Shown: positions 37,530 through 49,148, counted from the first letter of the stretch. The stretch: 64,000 bases of DNA from Pseudomonas cichorii (GCF_018343775.1 NZ_CP074349.1:4454001-4518000); one strand, 5' to 3'. Notes: generated by a model not told the origin, from the letters alone. A program made the numbers and translations.

Positions 37530-39136
37530 CGCGGTTCCTGAGTGCGCGGCCACACCAGAGTGAAACAGGCGCCGCCCAGGCTGGAGCTGCGATCAATGGA
37601 GGCTCGACCTTCGTGCCAGTTGATGATCCGCCGCACGATGGACAACCCCAGCCCGTGCCCGCCGGACGCCCGGGTGCGGCTGTCGTCCAGACGCATGAAC
37701 GGTGTGAAGATCTGCTCCCAGGCACTTTCCGGCACACCGGGGCCATCGTCTTCCACATCGAGACGACAACAACCCGGTTCCAATCGATAGCTGATGCTGA
37801 CCTGGGATTCGGCATGGCGCATGGCGTTGCTCACAAGATTCTGCACGGCACGGTGCAAGTAGCGCGGCTCGGCATCGACCCAGGCCGATTCGCCGTCACC
37901 GATAATCACGCACTCCCCACGCCCCACCCGGACATTGGCGCGCAAGGGCGCCAGCTCGGCAATCACCTGATTGATCAGCAGATCCAGATCGATACGCTGG
38001 AAGTTCAGGGTCGGCGCACCCTGCTCCAGTCGTGCATAGGTCAGCATCTCGTCCACCAGCTTGTCGAGGTCCTGGATGTCGCTGTCCATGCCGGTCATGT
38101 ATTTGTTGCGTGCTTCGGGGGTCGTGGCGTCGCGGATCATCTCCAGGCCGAAACGCAGGCGCGATACCGGGGTGCGCAGTTCATGGGACACCGCACGCAC
38201 CAGTTCCCGCTGGATCATCAGCGAACGCTGCAAGTGCTCGGCCATGCTGTTGAAAGCAATCGCCAGACGCCCGATGGAATCGGAGCCCTCGGTCGGCACC
38301 CGGGTTTGCAGGCTGCCTTTGGCGATCAGGGTAGCGGCGGCTTCCAGCGCCTGAACCCGTCGTTCAAGAGGCCGCACCAACAGGTAAACCACCACGCCGA
38401 TAAAGCACAGCCCCAACAGCGCAATCAGCACCAGCAGTTGCGGCGGATAAGGATTCATCTGGTACAGCGGGCCGATTTCCAGCACCCAGTTGGTGTCGAC
38501 GATCCCGGACAGTACACGGATGGAATCCCCGCCCTTGCCCAGCGCCATGACCGTGTCGCCTTCATAGACACGTCGCCGCTGATCGTCATCCAGATCAGCC
38601 TGATCCAGGGCAAGGAGTTTCAGGTCGAAACCGAAGCCCTTGCTCACCTGCAAGGCTTGCAGCCGGGCCGGTTGCTCATCCACCGGCAGGCGTACCAGTT
38701 CGTCGATCAATAAATAGATGGTCGCCCGCGCCAGTTGCTCGGTGATCTGCTGCACCTCGCCGGTCAGCAAAAGATGCTCGTTGTCACTGAGCTGACGATA
38801 GACTCTGGCCGCATGGGGGCCGATCTGCTCGACCACAACCTGCCCACGCTGCAAGCGACTGCGGGCGCTACTGTCCAGGTTCGCCTGCTCGACGCTCTGC
38901 AAGCTCAGCGGAATGCCCAGCAAGCGCTCCCATACCGCCAGCGCACGACGACGCTCGATGTCGTTCAGGGGGATCAGGTTATCGGCCATCACCGTAAAAG
39001 TACCGTGGGCCAGACGCTCGCGGTATTGCCCGCTGCGCTCCTGATTGAGCAGGTGCAGCGCCAGCACACCCAGCAGGGCCACCAGCACCAGCACGCCCAG
39101 CATGCCGCCATAGATGCGCAGGAAAATGGAGTTCAT
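37526..39136 (-). CDS. RstB-like sensor histidine kinase
   Basis: Membrane kinase of 536 residues. Helices at residues ~5-27 and 235-258 flank a periplasmic domain of about 200 residues. HAMP follows (RPLERRVQALEAAATLIAKGSL), then HisKA with VRAVSHELRTPVSRLRFGLEM near residue 318, N box LVSNAMRHAESQV and GGHGLGLSIVRRIINWH. It pairs with the regulator gene 3 bp upstream. In Pseudomonas this pair sits beside nrdA; its signal is not known to me. Confidence 0.9.
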   Translation of the reverse strand: MNSIFLRIYGGMLGVLVLVALLGVLALHLLNQERSGQYRERLAHGTFTVMADNLIPLNDIERRRALAVWERLLGIPLSLQSVEQANLDSSARSRLQRGQVVVEQIGPHAARVYRQLSDNEHLLLTGEVQQITEQLARATIYLLIDELVRLPVDEQPARLQALQVSKGFGFDLKLLALDQADLDDDQRRRVYEGDTVMALGKGGDSIRVLSGIVDTNWVLEIGPLYQMNPYPPQLLVLIALLGLCFIGVVVYLLVRPLERRVQALEAAATLIAKGSLQTRVPTEGSDSIGRLAIAFNSMAEHLQRSLMIQRELVRAVSHELRTPVSRLRFGLEMIRDATTPEARNKYMTGMDSDIQDLDKLVDEMLTYARLEQGAPTLNFQRIDLDLLINQVIAELAPLRANVRVGRGECVIIGDGESAWVDAEPRYLHRAVQNLVSNAMRHAESQVSISYRLEPGCCRLDVEDDGPGVPESAWEQIFTPFMRLDDSRTRASGGHGLGLSIVRRIINWHEGRASIDRSSSLGGACFTLVWPRTQEPR

Positions 39137-39139
39137 GGG

Positions 39140-39877
39140 TCAGCCGCTGAAGACAAAACTGTTCATGTCCTGCGCCGCTTCGGGCACGAACAGATAGCCC
39201 TTGCTGCGCACCGTCTTGATCAGGCGCGGGTGAATCGGGTCGTCACCAATGCGCGGGCGGATGCGGGAGATGCGCACATCGATGGAACGGTCCTGGCCGT
39301 CATAACCGACGCCACGCAAGGCCGTGAAGATTTCTTCCCGCGACAGGGTCCGCCCGGCATTGGCCACCAGCAGCCACAGCAGATCGAACTCGGCACCGGT
39401 CAACTCGATGCTCTGGCCCCGAAGCCAGGCCTCGCGCAAAGCGTTGTCCACCACCAGCGGGCCGAACACCAGACGGCGCAATTCGGCGGCCGGCACTTGC
39501 GGTGCTTCGCTGCGGCGCAGCAAGGCGTGAATACGCGCCAGCAACACCCTGGGATGAACCGGCTTGCAGACAAAATCGTCAGCGCCGGTGTCCAGGCCCT
39601 GGATCTGGTCGGAGTCGTCGGTACGTGCGGTGAGCATCAGGATCGGCCCCTCATAACGATCACGGACCTTGCGGCAGATGCTCAGGCCGTCTTCGCCGGG
39701 AAGCATCAGGTCGAGAATCACCAGATCAGGCTGCTCGTCGATAATGCGCGCTGCCGCCAGAGCGCCATTGCCCTCGATGGTGACGCTCAGGCCGTTACTC
39801 TGCAGATAATCGCAGGTCAGTTCGGCCAGTCGCTGGTCATCTTCGACGATCAGCACCTGCCAGTTTTCTTGCTCCAC
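39140..39877 (-). CDS. RstA-like response regulator
   Basis: OmpR-family regulator of about 245 residues. The receiver has IVEDDQRLAELTCDYL, phospho-Asp in LVILDLMLPGEDGLS near residue 56 and the switch lysine in DDFVCKPVHPRVLLARI; the winged helix has LTGAEFDLLWLLVANAGRTLSREEIF and VDVRISRIR. Longer starts up to 40114 exist, but the GTG at 39877 is preceded by a perfect AGGAGG at 6 nt, which decides the start. Partner of the kinase 3 bp downstream. Confidence 0.9.
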   Translation of the reverse strand: MEQENWQVLIVEDDQRLAELTCDYLQSNGLSVTIEGNGALAAARIIDEQPDLVILDLMLPGEDGLSICRKVRDRYEGPILMLTARTDDSDQIQGLDTGADDFVCKPVHPRVLLARIHALLRRSEAPQVPAAELRRLVFGPLVVDNALREAWLRGQSIELTGAEFDLLWLLVANAGRTLSREEIFTALRGVGYDGQDRSIDVRISRIRPRIGDDPIHPRLIKTVRSKGYLFVPEAAQDMNSFVFSG

Positions 39878-40129
39878 AAGCGGCCTCCTGATTGTTGTTA
39901 TGCAAGGCGTTTTCATCACATCGTTGCGAGCGATTGTAGCAAGCGCGGGAACAAGCACACGACATGCCAAGGCGGCCTTGCATGATATGTTTTTTGTGAT
40001 AGGGTTCGCGCCCGCAAAAATCCGCTTCGAGTCGCACATCAATGTAAAAAACGATGACAAACGGTCCGGCTCAGTAGTTATGCGGCCTACACGCGATATG
40101 GGCGATTCATACACAAACTACGCACAAGC

Positions 40130-40138
40130 TTATCCACA
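40130..40138. promoter_or_regulatory. DnaA box upstream of nrdA
   Basis: TTATCCACA, an exact match to the consensus DnaA box, 10 bp upstream of the putative -35 of nrdA. DnaA-ATP regulates nrdAB in E. coli; a similar role here is an inference. Confidence 0.65.
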
Positions 40139-40147
40139 GGCTGTGCG

Positions 40148-40213
40148 TTGCAATTGATACCGCAAACGCATTATCTTGTAGCCCGATCCGAATCGACACC
40201 CTACATGTAGGGT
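40148..40213 (+). promoter_or_regulatory. nrdA promoter with two NrdR-like boxes
   Basis: A -35 TTGCAA (40148) and -10 TATCTT (40172) are 18 bp apart. ACGCATTATCTTGTAG (40166-40181) overlaps the -10 and resembles the NrdR box; ACCCTACATGTAGGGT (40198-40213) is a perfect 16-bp palindrome with the same core. Their centres are 32 bp apart, which is the three-helical-turn spacing that NrdR needs. The leader to nrdA is then about 375 nt. Confidence 0.75.
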
Positions 40214-40381
40214 TTTGTGGAGAAACACCAGCACGACTCAATCGAGAAATTCAAGCATTTTTCTTGAGCCTGCAAGGTTGAACTTTAAGACGTGTTCAAT
40301 AGCCCAACCGACCGCGCCAGCCTCTGGCAAGCCGGTACACGTTTTGCAACATCAAACCAGCAATCTTCATCAGATTTTCAA

Positions 40382-40407
40382 GGGAGCGGAGCTATTGAAC
40401 CGCTCCC
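40382..40407 (+). other. Hairpin in the nrdA leader
   Basis: GGGAGCGG-N10-CCGCTCCC, a perfect eight-pair stem followed by CTTTC, inside the long untranslated leader of nrdA and about 150 nt before its start. It could be a weak terminator, an attenuator, or the end of a small RNA. The rest of the 682-bp gap 39878-40559 shows the promoter and DnaA box but no gene. Confidence 0.5.
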
Positions 40408-40559
40408 CTTTCGACTTCAAAGCCCGGAAGTGCTGATCAGGCACTCCCAGCTCCGTTTTGAAGTCCTTTGCAGTCGCCCTATTTGGCGGCTGAATGCCTC
40501 AAGACGGATCGGTGGGTGGCCTGGCTGCCCGAACAAACTTAAAGAACGTGGAGACACCC

Positions 40560-43472
<2,913 letters not shown>

Positions 43473-43505
43473 CACTCAGGTAACAAAGCCCTGAAATACC
43501 ATCAA

Positions 43506-43530
43506 CCCTCTGCTCATGCAGGGGGTTTTT
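43506..43530 (+). terminator. Rho-independent terminator of nrdA
   Basis: CCCTCTGC-TCAT-GCAGGGGG forms an eight-pair stem (one G-U) followed by TTTTT, 34 bp after the nrdA stop. nrdA is therefore transcribed without nrdB. Confidence 0.9.
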
Positions 43531-43580
43531 GGTTTATGGCCGTCTGGAAAACGCGATCAGTCAGGGTCATCAATCACGTT

Positions 43581-43670
43581 GTGGGAGGCAGCTTGCTGGC
43601 GACGCTTCAGTGTACAGACGCAGAGTTTCTGTCGGTTCACAGGCCCTTTCGCCAGCAAGCTGCCTCCCAC
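43581..43670. repeat. Long inverted repeat, GGCAGCTTGCTGGCGA family, copy 1
   Basis: Arms GTGGGAGGCAGCTTGCTGGCGA and TCGCCAGCAAGCTGCCTCCCAC around a spacer that includes CTTCAGTGTACAGACG, the reverse complement of the spacer in copy 2. A tail ACCTTAAGTGATCGG follows at 43683. Confidence 0.85.
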
Positions 43671-43705
43671 ACGTTTTGTTTAGACCTTAAGTGATCGGTG
43701 TTAAA

Positions 43706-44584
43706 TCAGTTGCTGCCGATCCGCGTCCAGAACTCTTCGGCAGATTGGCTGAGTGGCGCTGCCGGTCGGGTCAGATGAATTTCCAGAGGTATATCCCAGC
43801 TTTCGTCGAGGGCTCTGACCAGACGCCCATCGAGTATTTCCTGCTCGGTGAGGCTCTTGGGCAACCACGCCACGCCTTTGCTTTCCAGGGCCATGGACAT
43901 CAGCACCGCTGCAAGGTGGGTGCTGAAAAGCGGTTTGAGGTGCAGGTAGTCTTCCTTGCCACGCAGGCGGTGAGCGACGATACGCCCCAGGCCAGACTCA
44001 TGGGTGTAAGCGAGGTAAGGCAACGCCGCGGGAGACGTACCGAAGTGGGCAGAAGCGCTCGCCAGCGGCACAAGAACGTCCTCACCCACCTTCTTGCCGA
44101 TGAACTGATCAGGTGCCAGCAAAGGCGGTACATCGGGGTGGCGGTGACAGAGCAGAAACTGAACCTGCCCATGTATCAGCATCTGTTCACAAACAGCCAT
44201 GCTGTCGGAGTGCAGTTGCACCGACTCGATGGGGGCACCGTTTTCCGAGCTGCGAAGCCACTTGGGGAAAAATGTAAACGACAGGGAGTGAGTGGCCGCG
44301 AATTGCAGGGACCTGGCGGCCATGCCCGCGACCTCTTGAGCCTCGTTGCGTATCCGGTACAAACGTCTGGCAGCCTCCTGGGCAGCGGGCAGGATTTGCC
44401 TCCCCGCATCGGTCAGGATTGCTCCCTGAGGTGTACGCACAAACAACTCAACTCCCATCCAGTTTTCCAATGAACGAACTCTGCGGCTGAAGGCCGGCTG
44501 AGTGACATGGCGTGCTTCAGCGGCACGGACAAAGCTGCCGTACTCCGCAAGCGCTGAAAAGTCTTCGAGCCAGACGAGTTCCAA
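43706..44584 (-). CDS. LysR family regulator, probable D-tartrate regulator
   Basis: LTTR of about 292 residues. N-terminal winged helix ELVWLEDFSALAEYGSFVRAAEARHVTQPAFSRRVRSLENWMG; the remainder is a periplasmic-binding-like effector domain. The start is a TTG: of two in-frame TTG codons (44590 and 44584), only 44584 has the AGGAGG at proper 8-nt spacing. It is divergent from the tartrate dehydratase gene with about 100 bp between them, the usual layout for an LTTR and its target. The effector is presumed to be D-tartrate. Confidence 0.87.
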   Translation of the reverse strand: MELVWLEDFSALAEYGSFVRAAEARHVTQPAFSRRVRSLENWMGVELFVRTPQGAILTDAGRQILPAAQEAARRLYRIRNEAQEVAGMAARSLQFAATHSLSFTFFPKWLRSSENGAPIESVQLHSDSMAVCEQMLIHGQVQFLLCHRHPDVPPLLAPDQFIGKKVGEDVLVPLASASAHFGTSPAALPYLAYTHESGLGRIVAHRLRGKEDYLHLKPLFSTHLAAVLMSMALESKGVAWLPKSLTEQEILDGRLVRALDESWDIPLEIHLTRPAAPLSQSAEEFWTRIGSN

Positions 44585-44683
44585 GGGCAATGCCTCCTGT
44601 GCATAGGGCGCGGCATTAATAGCATTGGGCGGGGGTCATCGCAAAGCATAACGTGGGGTCATCAACAACAAGAGGAACCCGCC

Positions 44684-45853
44684 ATGCGTATCGTGGACAT
44701 TCGTGAAAAAACTGTCTCTATCGCCTCCCCTATTGCCAACGCCTACATCGACTTCTCGAAAATGACCTGCTCGGTGGTCGCCGTCATCACGGATGTGATC
44801 CGCGATGGCAAGCCTGTCATTGGTTACGGTTTCAACTCCAATGGCCGTTATGGCCAGGGCGCCCTGATGCGCGACCGGTTCCTGGCGCGTATCACGGAAG
44901 CCGACCCAGACACCCTCATCGACCATGAAAACAACAACCTGGACCCGTTCGCCATCTGGAAAACCCTGATGACCAACGAAAAGCCAGGCGGTCACGGCGA
45001 GCGCTCGGTCGCCGTGGGCACCATCGACATGGCGGTATGGGATGCCGTCGCCAAGATTGAAGGCAAACCGCTGTATCGCCTCCTGGCCGACCGCTACCGT
45101 AACGGCGTGGCCGATGACAAGGTCTGGGTCTATGCAGCGGGCGGCTACTACTATCCCGGCAAAGACCAGACCAAGCTCAAGGCAGAAATGCAGAGTTATC
45201 TGGATCGTGGCTACGACGTCGTCAAGATGAAGATTGGTGCAGTGCCACTGGACGAAGATATCCGCCGTATCGAAGCGGTGCTTGAAGTGGTGGGGGACGG
45301 TCGTCGACTGGCGGTCGATGCCAATGGCCGCTTCGATCTGCAGACCGGTATTGCGTACGCCGAAGCCATCAAGAAGTACAACCTCTTCTGGTACGAAGAG
45401 ATTGGCGATCCGCTGGACTACGCACTGCAGGCCGAGCTTGCCAATCACTACGAACTGCCCATGGCGACGGGGGAAAACCTCTTCTCCCACCAGGATGCCC
45501 GCAACCTTCTGCGCCACGGCGGCATGCGCCCGGATCGCGATTACCTCCAGTTCGACTGCGCCCTGTCGTACGGGCTGGTGGAATACATGCGTACCCTGAA
45601 AGTGATGGAAGACATGGGATGGTCGTCGCGCCGCGTGGTGCCCCACGGTGGTCACCAGATGTCCCTGAACATCGCAGCGGGCCTTCACCTGGGCGGTAAC
45701 GAATCGTATCCGGACGTGTTCCAGCCTTTCGGCGGCTTCGCTGACGGAATCCGCGTGGAAAACAGCTTTGTAGGCCTGCCGGATATTCCAGGTGTCGGCT
45801 TCGAGGCGAAGTCCGCCTTGTATGCCGTCATGCGCGAGCTGGGCGAAGGCTGA
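44684..45853 (+). CDS. D(-)-tartrate dehydratase (enolase superfamily)
   Basis: Mandelate racemase subgroup enzyme of 389 residues turning D(-)-tartrate into oxaloacetate and water. The sequence closely follows Bradyrhizobium D-tartrate dehydratase as I remember it: SPIANAYIDFSKMT, GYGFNSNGRYGQGALMRDRF, NEKPGGHGERSVAVGTIDMAVWDAVAK, the KxK catalytic motif VVKMKIG near residue 182, DANGRFD with the first metal aspartate, WYEEIGDPLDYALQAELA, GENLFSHQDARNLLRHGGMRPDRDYLQFDC, and the catalytic histidine in VVPHGGHQMSLNIAAG. AGAGGAA precedes the ATG. Followed by a dicarboxylate carrier gene. Confidence 0.9.
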   Translation: MRIVDIREKTVSIASPIANAYIDFSKMTCSVVAVITDVIRDGKPVIGYGFNSNGRYGQGALMRDRFLARITEADPDTLIDHENNNLDPFAIWKTLMTNEKPGGHGERSVAVGTIDMAVWDAVAKIEGKPLYRLLADRYRNGVADDKVWVYAAGGYYYPGKDQTKLKAEMQSYLDRGYDVVKMKIGAVPLDEDIRRIEAVLEVVGDGRRLAVDANGRFDLQTGIAYAEAIKKYNLFWYEEIGDPLDYALQAELANHYELPMATGENLFSHQDARNLLRHGGMRPDRDYLQFDCALSYGLVEYMRTLKVMEDMGWSSRRVVPHGGHQMSLNIAAGLHLGGNESYPDVFQPFGGFADGIRVENSFVGLPDIPGVGFEAKSALYAVMRELGEG

Positions 45854-45948
45854 TCCCTCTTGATCTGCGGCCCCTGTCGAAGAGGCCGCGGATCAATCTC
45901 CCGACCTCAAGCCACACGCCCATCACAACAATAAAATGAGGTGCTTCC

Positions 45949-47256
45949 GTGGAAATTTCCAAGTCCCGCTGGTACAGCCAGCTGTATGTGCAGGTGCTGA
46001 TCGGCATCGTGATCGGTGCCGCAATCGGTTACTTCGTGCCCGATATCGGAGCCAAGCTCCAACCCTTCGCCGATGGTTTCATCAAGCTGATCAAGATGCT
46101 GTTGGCGCCCATCATTTTCGGTACGGTCGTCGTGGGTATCGCAAAGATGGGCAGCATCAAGGAAGTCGGACGCATTGGCGTGAAAGCTCTGATCTACTTC
46201 GAGATTCTTTCGACCATTGCCCTTGTTCTCGGCCTTGTTGTAGTCAACATCGTGAAACCTGGCGTCGGAATGAACATCAACGCCAACGCGCTGGATGGAA
46301 GTGCGATCAGCAAGTACAGCCAGGCGGCAAGCGAGCAAGGCGGCACCATTGAGTTCTTCCTCAACATCATCCCCCATACCTTCCTGGGCGCATTCTCCAA
46401 CGGGGTCATGCTTCAGGTCATTCTGCTCTCGGTCCTGATGGGGGTAGCTTTGGTTCAAATGGGCGAAACCAGCAAGCCGCTGATCAACACCATTGATCTG
46501 TTCCTGCAAGGCCTGTTCAGGATCGTTGCAATGGTCATGCGCCTGGCTCCGCTCGGTGCCGGTGCCGGCATGGCGTTCACCATTGGCAAGTACGGGATTG
46601 GTACCCTGCTTTCACTGGGCCAGTTGCTGGTCGCGCTCTACATCACGACCCTGATTTTCATCGTGGTCATACTGGGTGCGGTTGCACGGTGGTCGGGCAT
46701 GCCCCTCATGCAGTTTCTGCGTTATTTCAAGGATGAAATCCTCATCACCCTCGGAACCTGCTCCACTGAAGCCGTGCTGCCGCGAATGATGGTGAAACTT
46801 GAAAAGCTCGGCTGCAAGAAATCCGTGGTGGGGATGGTGCTGCCAACGGGGTACACCTTCAATGCCGACGGCACCTGCATCTATCTCACCATGGCCGCCA
46901 TCTTCATCGCCCAGGCGACCAACACGCCCCTGACCTTCATGGATCAGATGATTCTGCTGGGGGTATTCCTGCTGACCTCAAAAGGCTCGGCCGGCGTGGC
47001 GGGTGCGGGCTTCGTGACACTGGCGGCAACGCTCACCACCATCCACTCCATTCCTCTGGTAGGCCTGGTCTTGCTCCTGGGCATTGACCGGTTCCTCAAC
47101 GAAGCCCGAGCCGTGACCAACCTGATCGGCAATGGCATCGGCACCCTCGCCATTGCCAAGTGGGACAACTCGTTCGACATCGAGGCCTGCGAACGTGAAA
47201 TCGCCGCCATGAAGGATGAAAAGGCAGCCAGAAAGGCATTACTGACGCAAAAGTAA
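45949..47256 (+). CDS. DctA-family carrier, probable tartrate importer
   Basis: DAACS symporter of 435 residues, paralogous to DctA at 31-32 kb. GTG start at 45949 with GAGG about 10 nt upstream. Shared motifs: [45 protein letters not shown] in the reentrant loop (DctA has GTSSSESAL), and TGYTFNADGTCIYLTM. The changes in the substrate loop (Ser to Cys-Ser-Thr, Leu to Asp environment) fit a hydroxylated substrate. Position 95 bp after the tartrate dehydratase gene supports D-tartrate uptake. Confidence 0.87.
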   Translation: MEISKSRWYSQLYVQVLIGIVIGAAIGYFVPDIGAKLQPFADGFIKLIKMLLAPIIFGTVVVGIAKMGSIKEVGRIGVKALIYFEILSTIALVLGLVVVNIVKPGVGMNINANALDGSAISKYSQAASEQGGTIEFFLNIIPHTFLGAFSNGVMLQVILLSVLMGVALVQMGETSKPLINTIDLFLQGLFRIVAMVMRLAPLGAGAGMAFTIGKYGIGTLLSLGQLLVALYITTLIFIVVILGAVARWSGMPLMQFLRYFKDEILITLGTCSTEAVLPRMMVKLEKLGCKKSVVGMVLPTGYTFNADGTCIYLTMAAIFIAQATNTPLTFMDQMILLGVFLLTSKGSAGVAGAGFVTLAATLTTIHSIPLVGLVLLLGIDRFLNEARAVTNLIGNGIGTLAIAKWDNSFDIEACEREIAAMKDEKAARKALLTQK

Positions 47257-47276
47257 TCGGCAAGGCACACACAACG

Positions 47277-47364
47277 TGTAGGAGGCAGCTTGCTGGCGAA
47301 AAAGACTTCAAAACCGACAGATATTCTGTGTCTGTACTGAAGTCGCCAGCAAGCTGCCTCCCAC
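47277..47364. repeat. Long inverted repeat, GGCAGCTTGCTGGCGA family, copy 2
   Basis: Arms GTAGGAGGCAGCTTGCTGGCGA and TCGCCAGCAAGCTGCCTCCCAC; spacer with AAACCGACAGATATTCTGTG. The tail TGACTTATGACCTTAACTGA (47369) continues to the end of the TetR gene. Confidence 0.88.
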
Positions 47365-47401
47365 ACAGTGACTTATGACCTTAACTGATCGGCATTAAAG
47401 G

Positions 47402-47992
47402 CTACGCATCGTCCTTTTTCAGGCTTTGAGGGCTGCCGGCGCATAGACCATCCATCACCAGATTCATCAATCTGGCCAGGCGTGGGCGCCATTCGCTCTG
47501 GGAATCTATCTGCCATATGCCGGCAATGGCCAGGAAGAAGTCGTCATTGGTCACCCCGCAACGAATCGTTCCGGCCTTTTCATTCGCCTTCAAAAGCAAT
47601 TCGGCTGCTGACTGGATTGGCGCGTACCCCGACTTCCCCGGAAATTCATATGCAGAGGCGGCCTGTCGTATCGCGGTCGCAAGCCCGGCCTTTGTCATTG
47701 CGTATTCAGCGAGGCAGCCCATCCATTCCCGCAGGGCCTCCTCAGGTTTTTTTGTCGCGAGCAGCTGTTCTGCCAACGCGGCCACCTGCTGCATTTCGAA
47801 TTGATAGACCTCGAATACCAGGCTCTCCCTGGTCGCGAAATGACGATAGAACGTGCCCTGCCCTACCCCGGCCTTTTTCGCAATCGCGCTCAGCGCAACT
47901 GCAGGATCGAGTGTCAGCTCGACCACCGCGACCTCCAGGATCCGCTCCCGGTTTTTCCGGGCGTCAGAACGCATCACCAATTCGTCACTCAT
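47402..47992 (-). CDS. TetR family transcriptional regulator
   Basis: Repressor of about 196 residues. HTH region: RSDARKNRERILEVAVVELTLDPAVALSAIAKKAGVGQGTFYRHFATRESLVFEVY, typical TetR. The C-terminal ligand domain is helical with LREWMGCLAEYAMTKAGLATAIRQA. ATG 47992 (MSDELVMRSDARKN) is chosen over the longer 48142, which would run over the operator region. Divergent from a short-chain dehydrogenase gene; two identical-pattern palindromes between them are the likely operators. Confidence 0.88.
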   Translation of the reverse strand: MSDELVMRSDARKNRERILEVAVVELTLDPAVALSAIAKKAGVGQGTFYRHFATRESLVFEVYQFEMQQVAALAEQLLATKKPEEALREWMGCLAEYAMTKAGLATAIRQAASAYEFPGKSGYAPIQSAAELLLKANEKAGTIRCGVTNDDFFLAIAGIWQIDSQSEWRPRLARLMNLVMDGLCAGSPQSLKKDDA

Positions 47993-48024
47993 GAACAAAG
48001 TTTTTCCTTCATCGCCTTGCAAAG

Positions 48025-48066
48025 CGGACAGCTGTCCGATAGCTTCCACAAGTGGACAATCGTCCG
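48025..48066. promoter_or_regulatory. Paired GGAC-N4-GTCC operators between tetR and SDR genes
   Basis: CGGACAGCTGTCCG (48025-48038) is a perfect 14-bp palindrome; TGGACAATCGTCCG (48053-48066) has the same GGAC-N4-GTCC core. Centres are 28 bp apart, in the 100-bp divergent intergenic region. TetR-type repressors commonly use such paired sites to control themselves and the neighbour. Confidence 0.75.
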
Positions 48067-48092
48067 AATAAACACCATCACTGGATTTTACT

Positions 48093-48851
48093 ATGAACAG
48101 CACTGGCAATACGATTCTGGTCACCGGCAGCACCTCAGGCATAGGCCTCGGCCTGGCGCTCGGGCTTCACAAGGCGGGCAACACCGTCATCATCGCGGGA
48201 CGTCGCAAAGCGCTGCTCGACAAGATCGTATCGGAACATCCGGGCATCGAATCCGTAGTGCTGGACGTCTGCGATCCGCAGTCCATTCAGCGCACCAGCG
48301 AAGCGCTTGCGATCAGTCACCCGAACCTCAACGTCCTCATAAACAACGCTGGCATCATGCACTGGGAGGATCTGACCGCCCCGCAAGACCTGAGCACTGC
48401 CGAAGACATCGTGACGACAAACCTGCTGGGCACGATCCGCATGGTGTACGCATTCATCCCTCAACTGATCAAACAGCCCAAGGCAACGATCATCAATGTC
48501 AGTTCGGCTCTGGCATTCGTCCCGCTGCCTGCCACACCGACCTACAGCGCAACCAAAGCGGCCGTTCATTCGTTCACTCAAAGCCTGCGGGTTCAACTGG
48601 AAAGCTCGTCGGTCGAAGTGATTGAGCTTGCGCCGCCGGGTGTGCGCACCACGTTACTCGGCCAGGAAAACGACGAACACGCCATGCCCCTGGACGAGTT
48701 TCTGAATGAAATATTCGACCTGCTCAAGGTCACTCCGACCCCGAGCGAACTGGTCGTCGAGCGCGCCAAGCCGTTACGGTTTGCGGAAGCAAGCGGCTCA
48801 CATGCTGATGTACTGAAAATGCTTTCGGGATACAAACCACCGGCAGAATGA
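48093..48851 (+). CDS. Short-chain dehydrogenase/reductase (DltE-like)
   Basis: Classical SDR of 252 residues. Cofactor loop TGSTSGIGLGLALGLHKAGNTVIIAGRR, with arginines after the second strand that favour NADP(H). Then NVLINNAGIMHW, catalytic Ser in NVSSALAFVPLP and the YSATKAA Tyr-Lys pair near residue 155. Similar proteins are annotated DltE-like oxidoreductase. Substrate unknown. Under probable control of the divergent TetR repressor. Confidence 0.88.
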   Translation: MNSTGNTILVTGSTSGIGLGLALGLHKAGNTVIIAGRRKALLDKIVSEHPGIESVVLDVCDPQSIQRTSEALAISHPNLNVLINNAGIMHWEDLTAPQDLSTAEDIVTTNLLGTIRMVYAFIPQLIKQPKATIINVSSALAFVPLPATPTYSATKAAVHSFTQSLRVQLESSSVEVIELAPPGVRTTLLGQENDEHAMPLDEFLNEIFDLLKVTPTPSELVVERAKPLRFAEASGSHADVLKMLSGYKPPAE

Positions 48852-49084
48852 TACTGACCCGCACCTGATGCCATCGGTGGTCGGGCGACATCGCCTTGAT
48901 GTAAACCGATGGCACTCACTACTCTGACTACTGGCCATTCGTCGATTTACCGACAGCAAAACCGCCAGCATTCAAGCGCATGAAATTTTCGCACTCCTCT
49001 GAGAGCCGCTGTCTACGGGCAGGTGCAACTCTTGACCCAGGTCATGCTCTAAACAAACGCTCGGAAAAGGTGGCCAATGAGCCA

Positions 49085-49148
49085 TTGCCGGAAAAGCCGA
49101 GGCACTATATCCTGCGTTTCCAATTGTAAAAAACACTACATAAGGGAT
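49085..49148 (+). promoter_or_regulatory. nrdB promoter with NrdR-like boxes
   Basis: A -35 TTGCCG (49085) and -10 TATCCT (49108) are 17 bp apart. GCACTATATCCTGCGT (49102-49117) overlaps the -10 and resembles the NrdR box. ACACTACATAAGGGAT (49133-49148) matches in its left half only. Centres are 31 bp apart, nearly the same geometry as at nrdA. The remaining bases of the 695-bp gap 48852-49546 show no gene; the leader to nrdB is about 430 nt. Confidence 0.65.

Noticed and set aside
44588..44605. TGC-N7-GCA (T-N11-A) motif as LysR operator at the tartrate regulator start
   Set aside because: It overlaps the AGGAGG ribosome binding site of the regulator itself and may be coincidence; no second site supports it.
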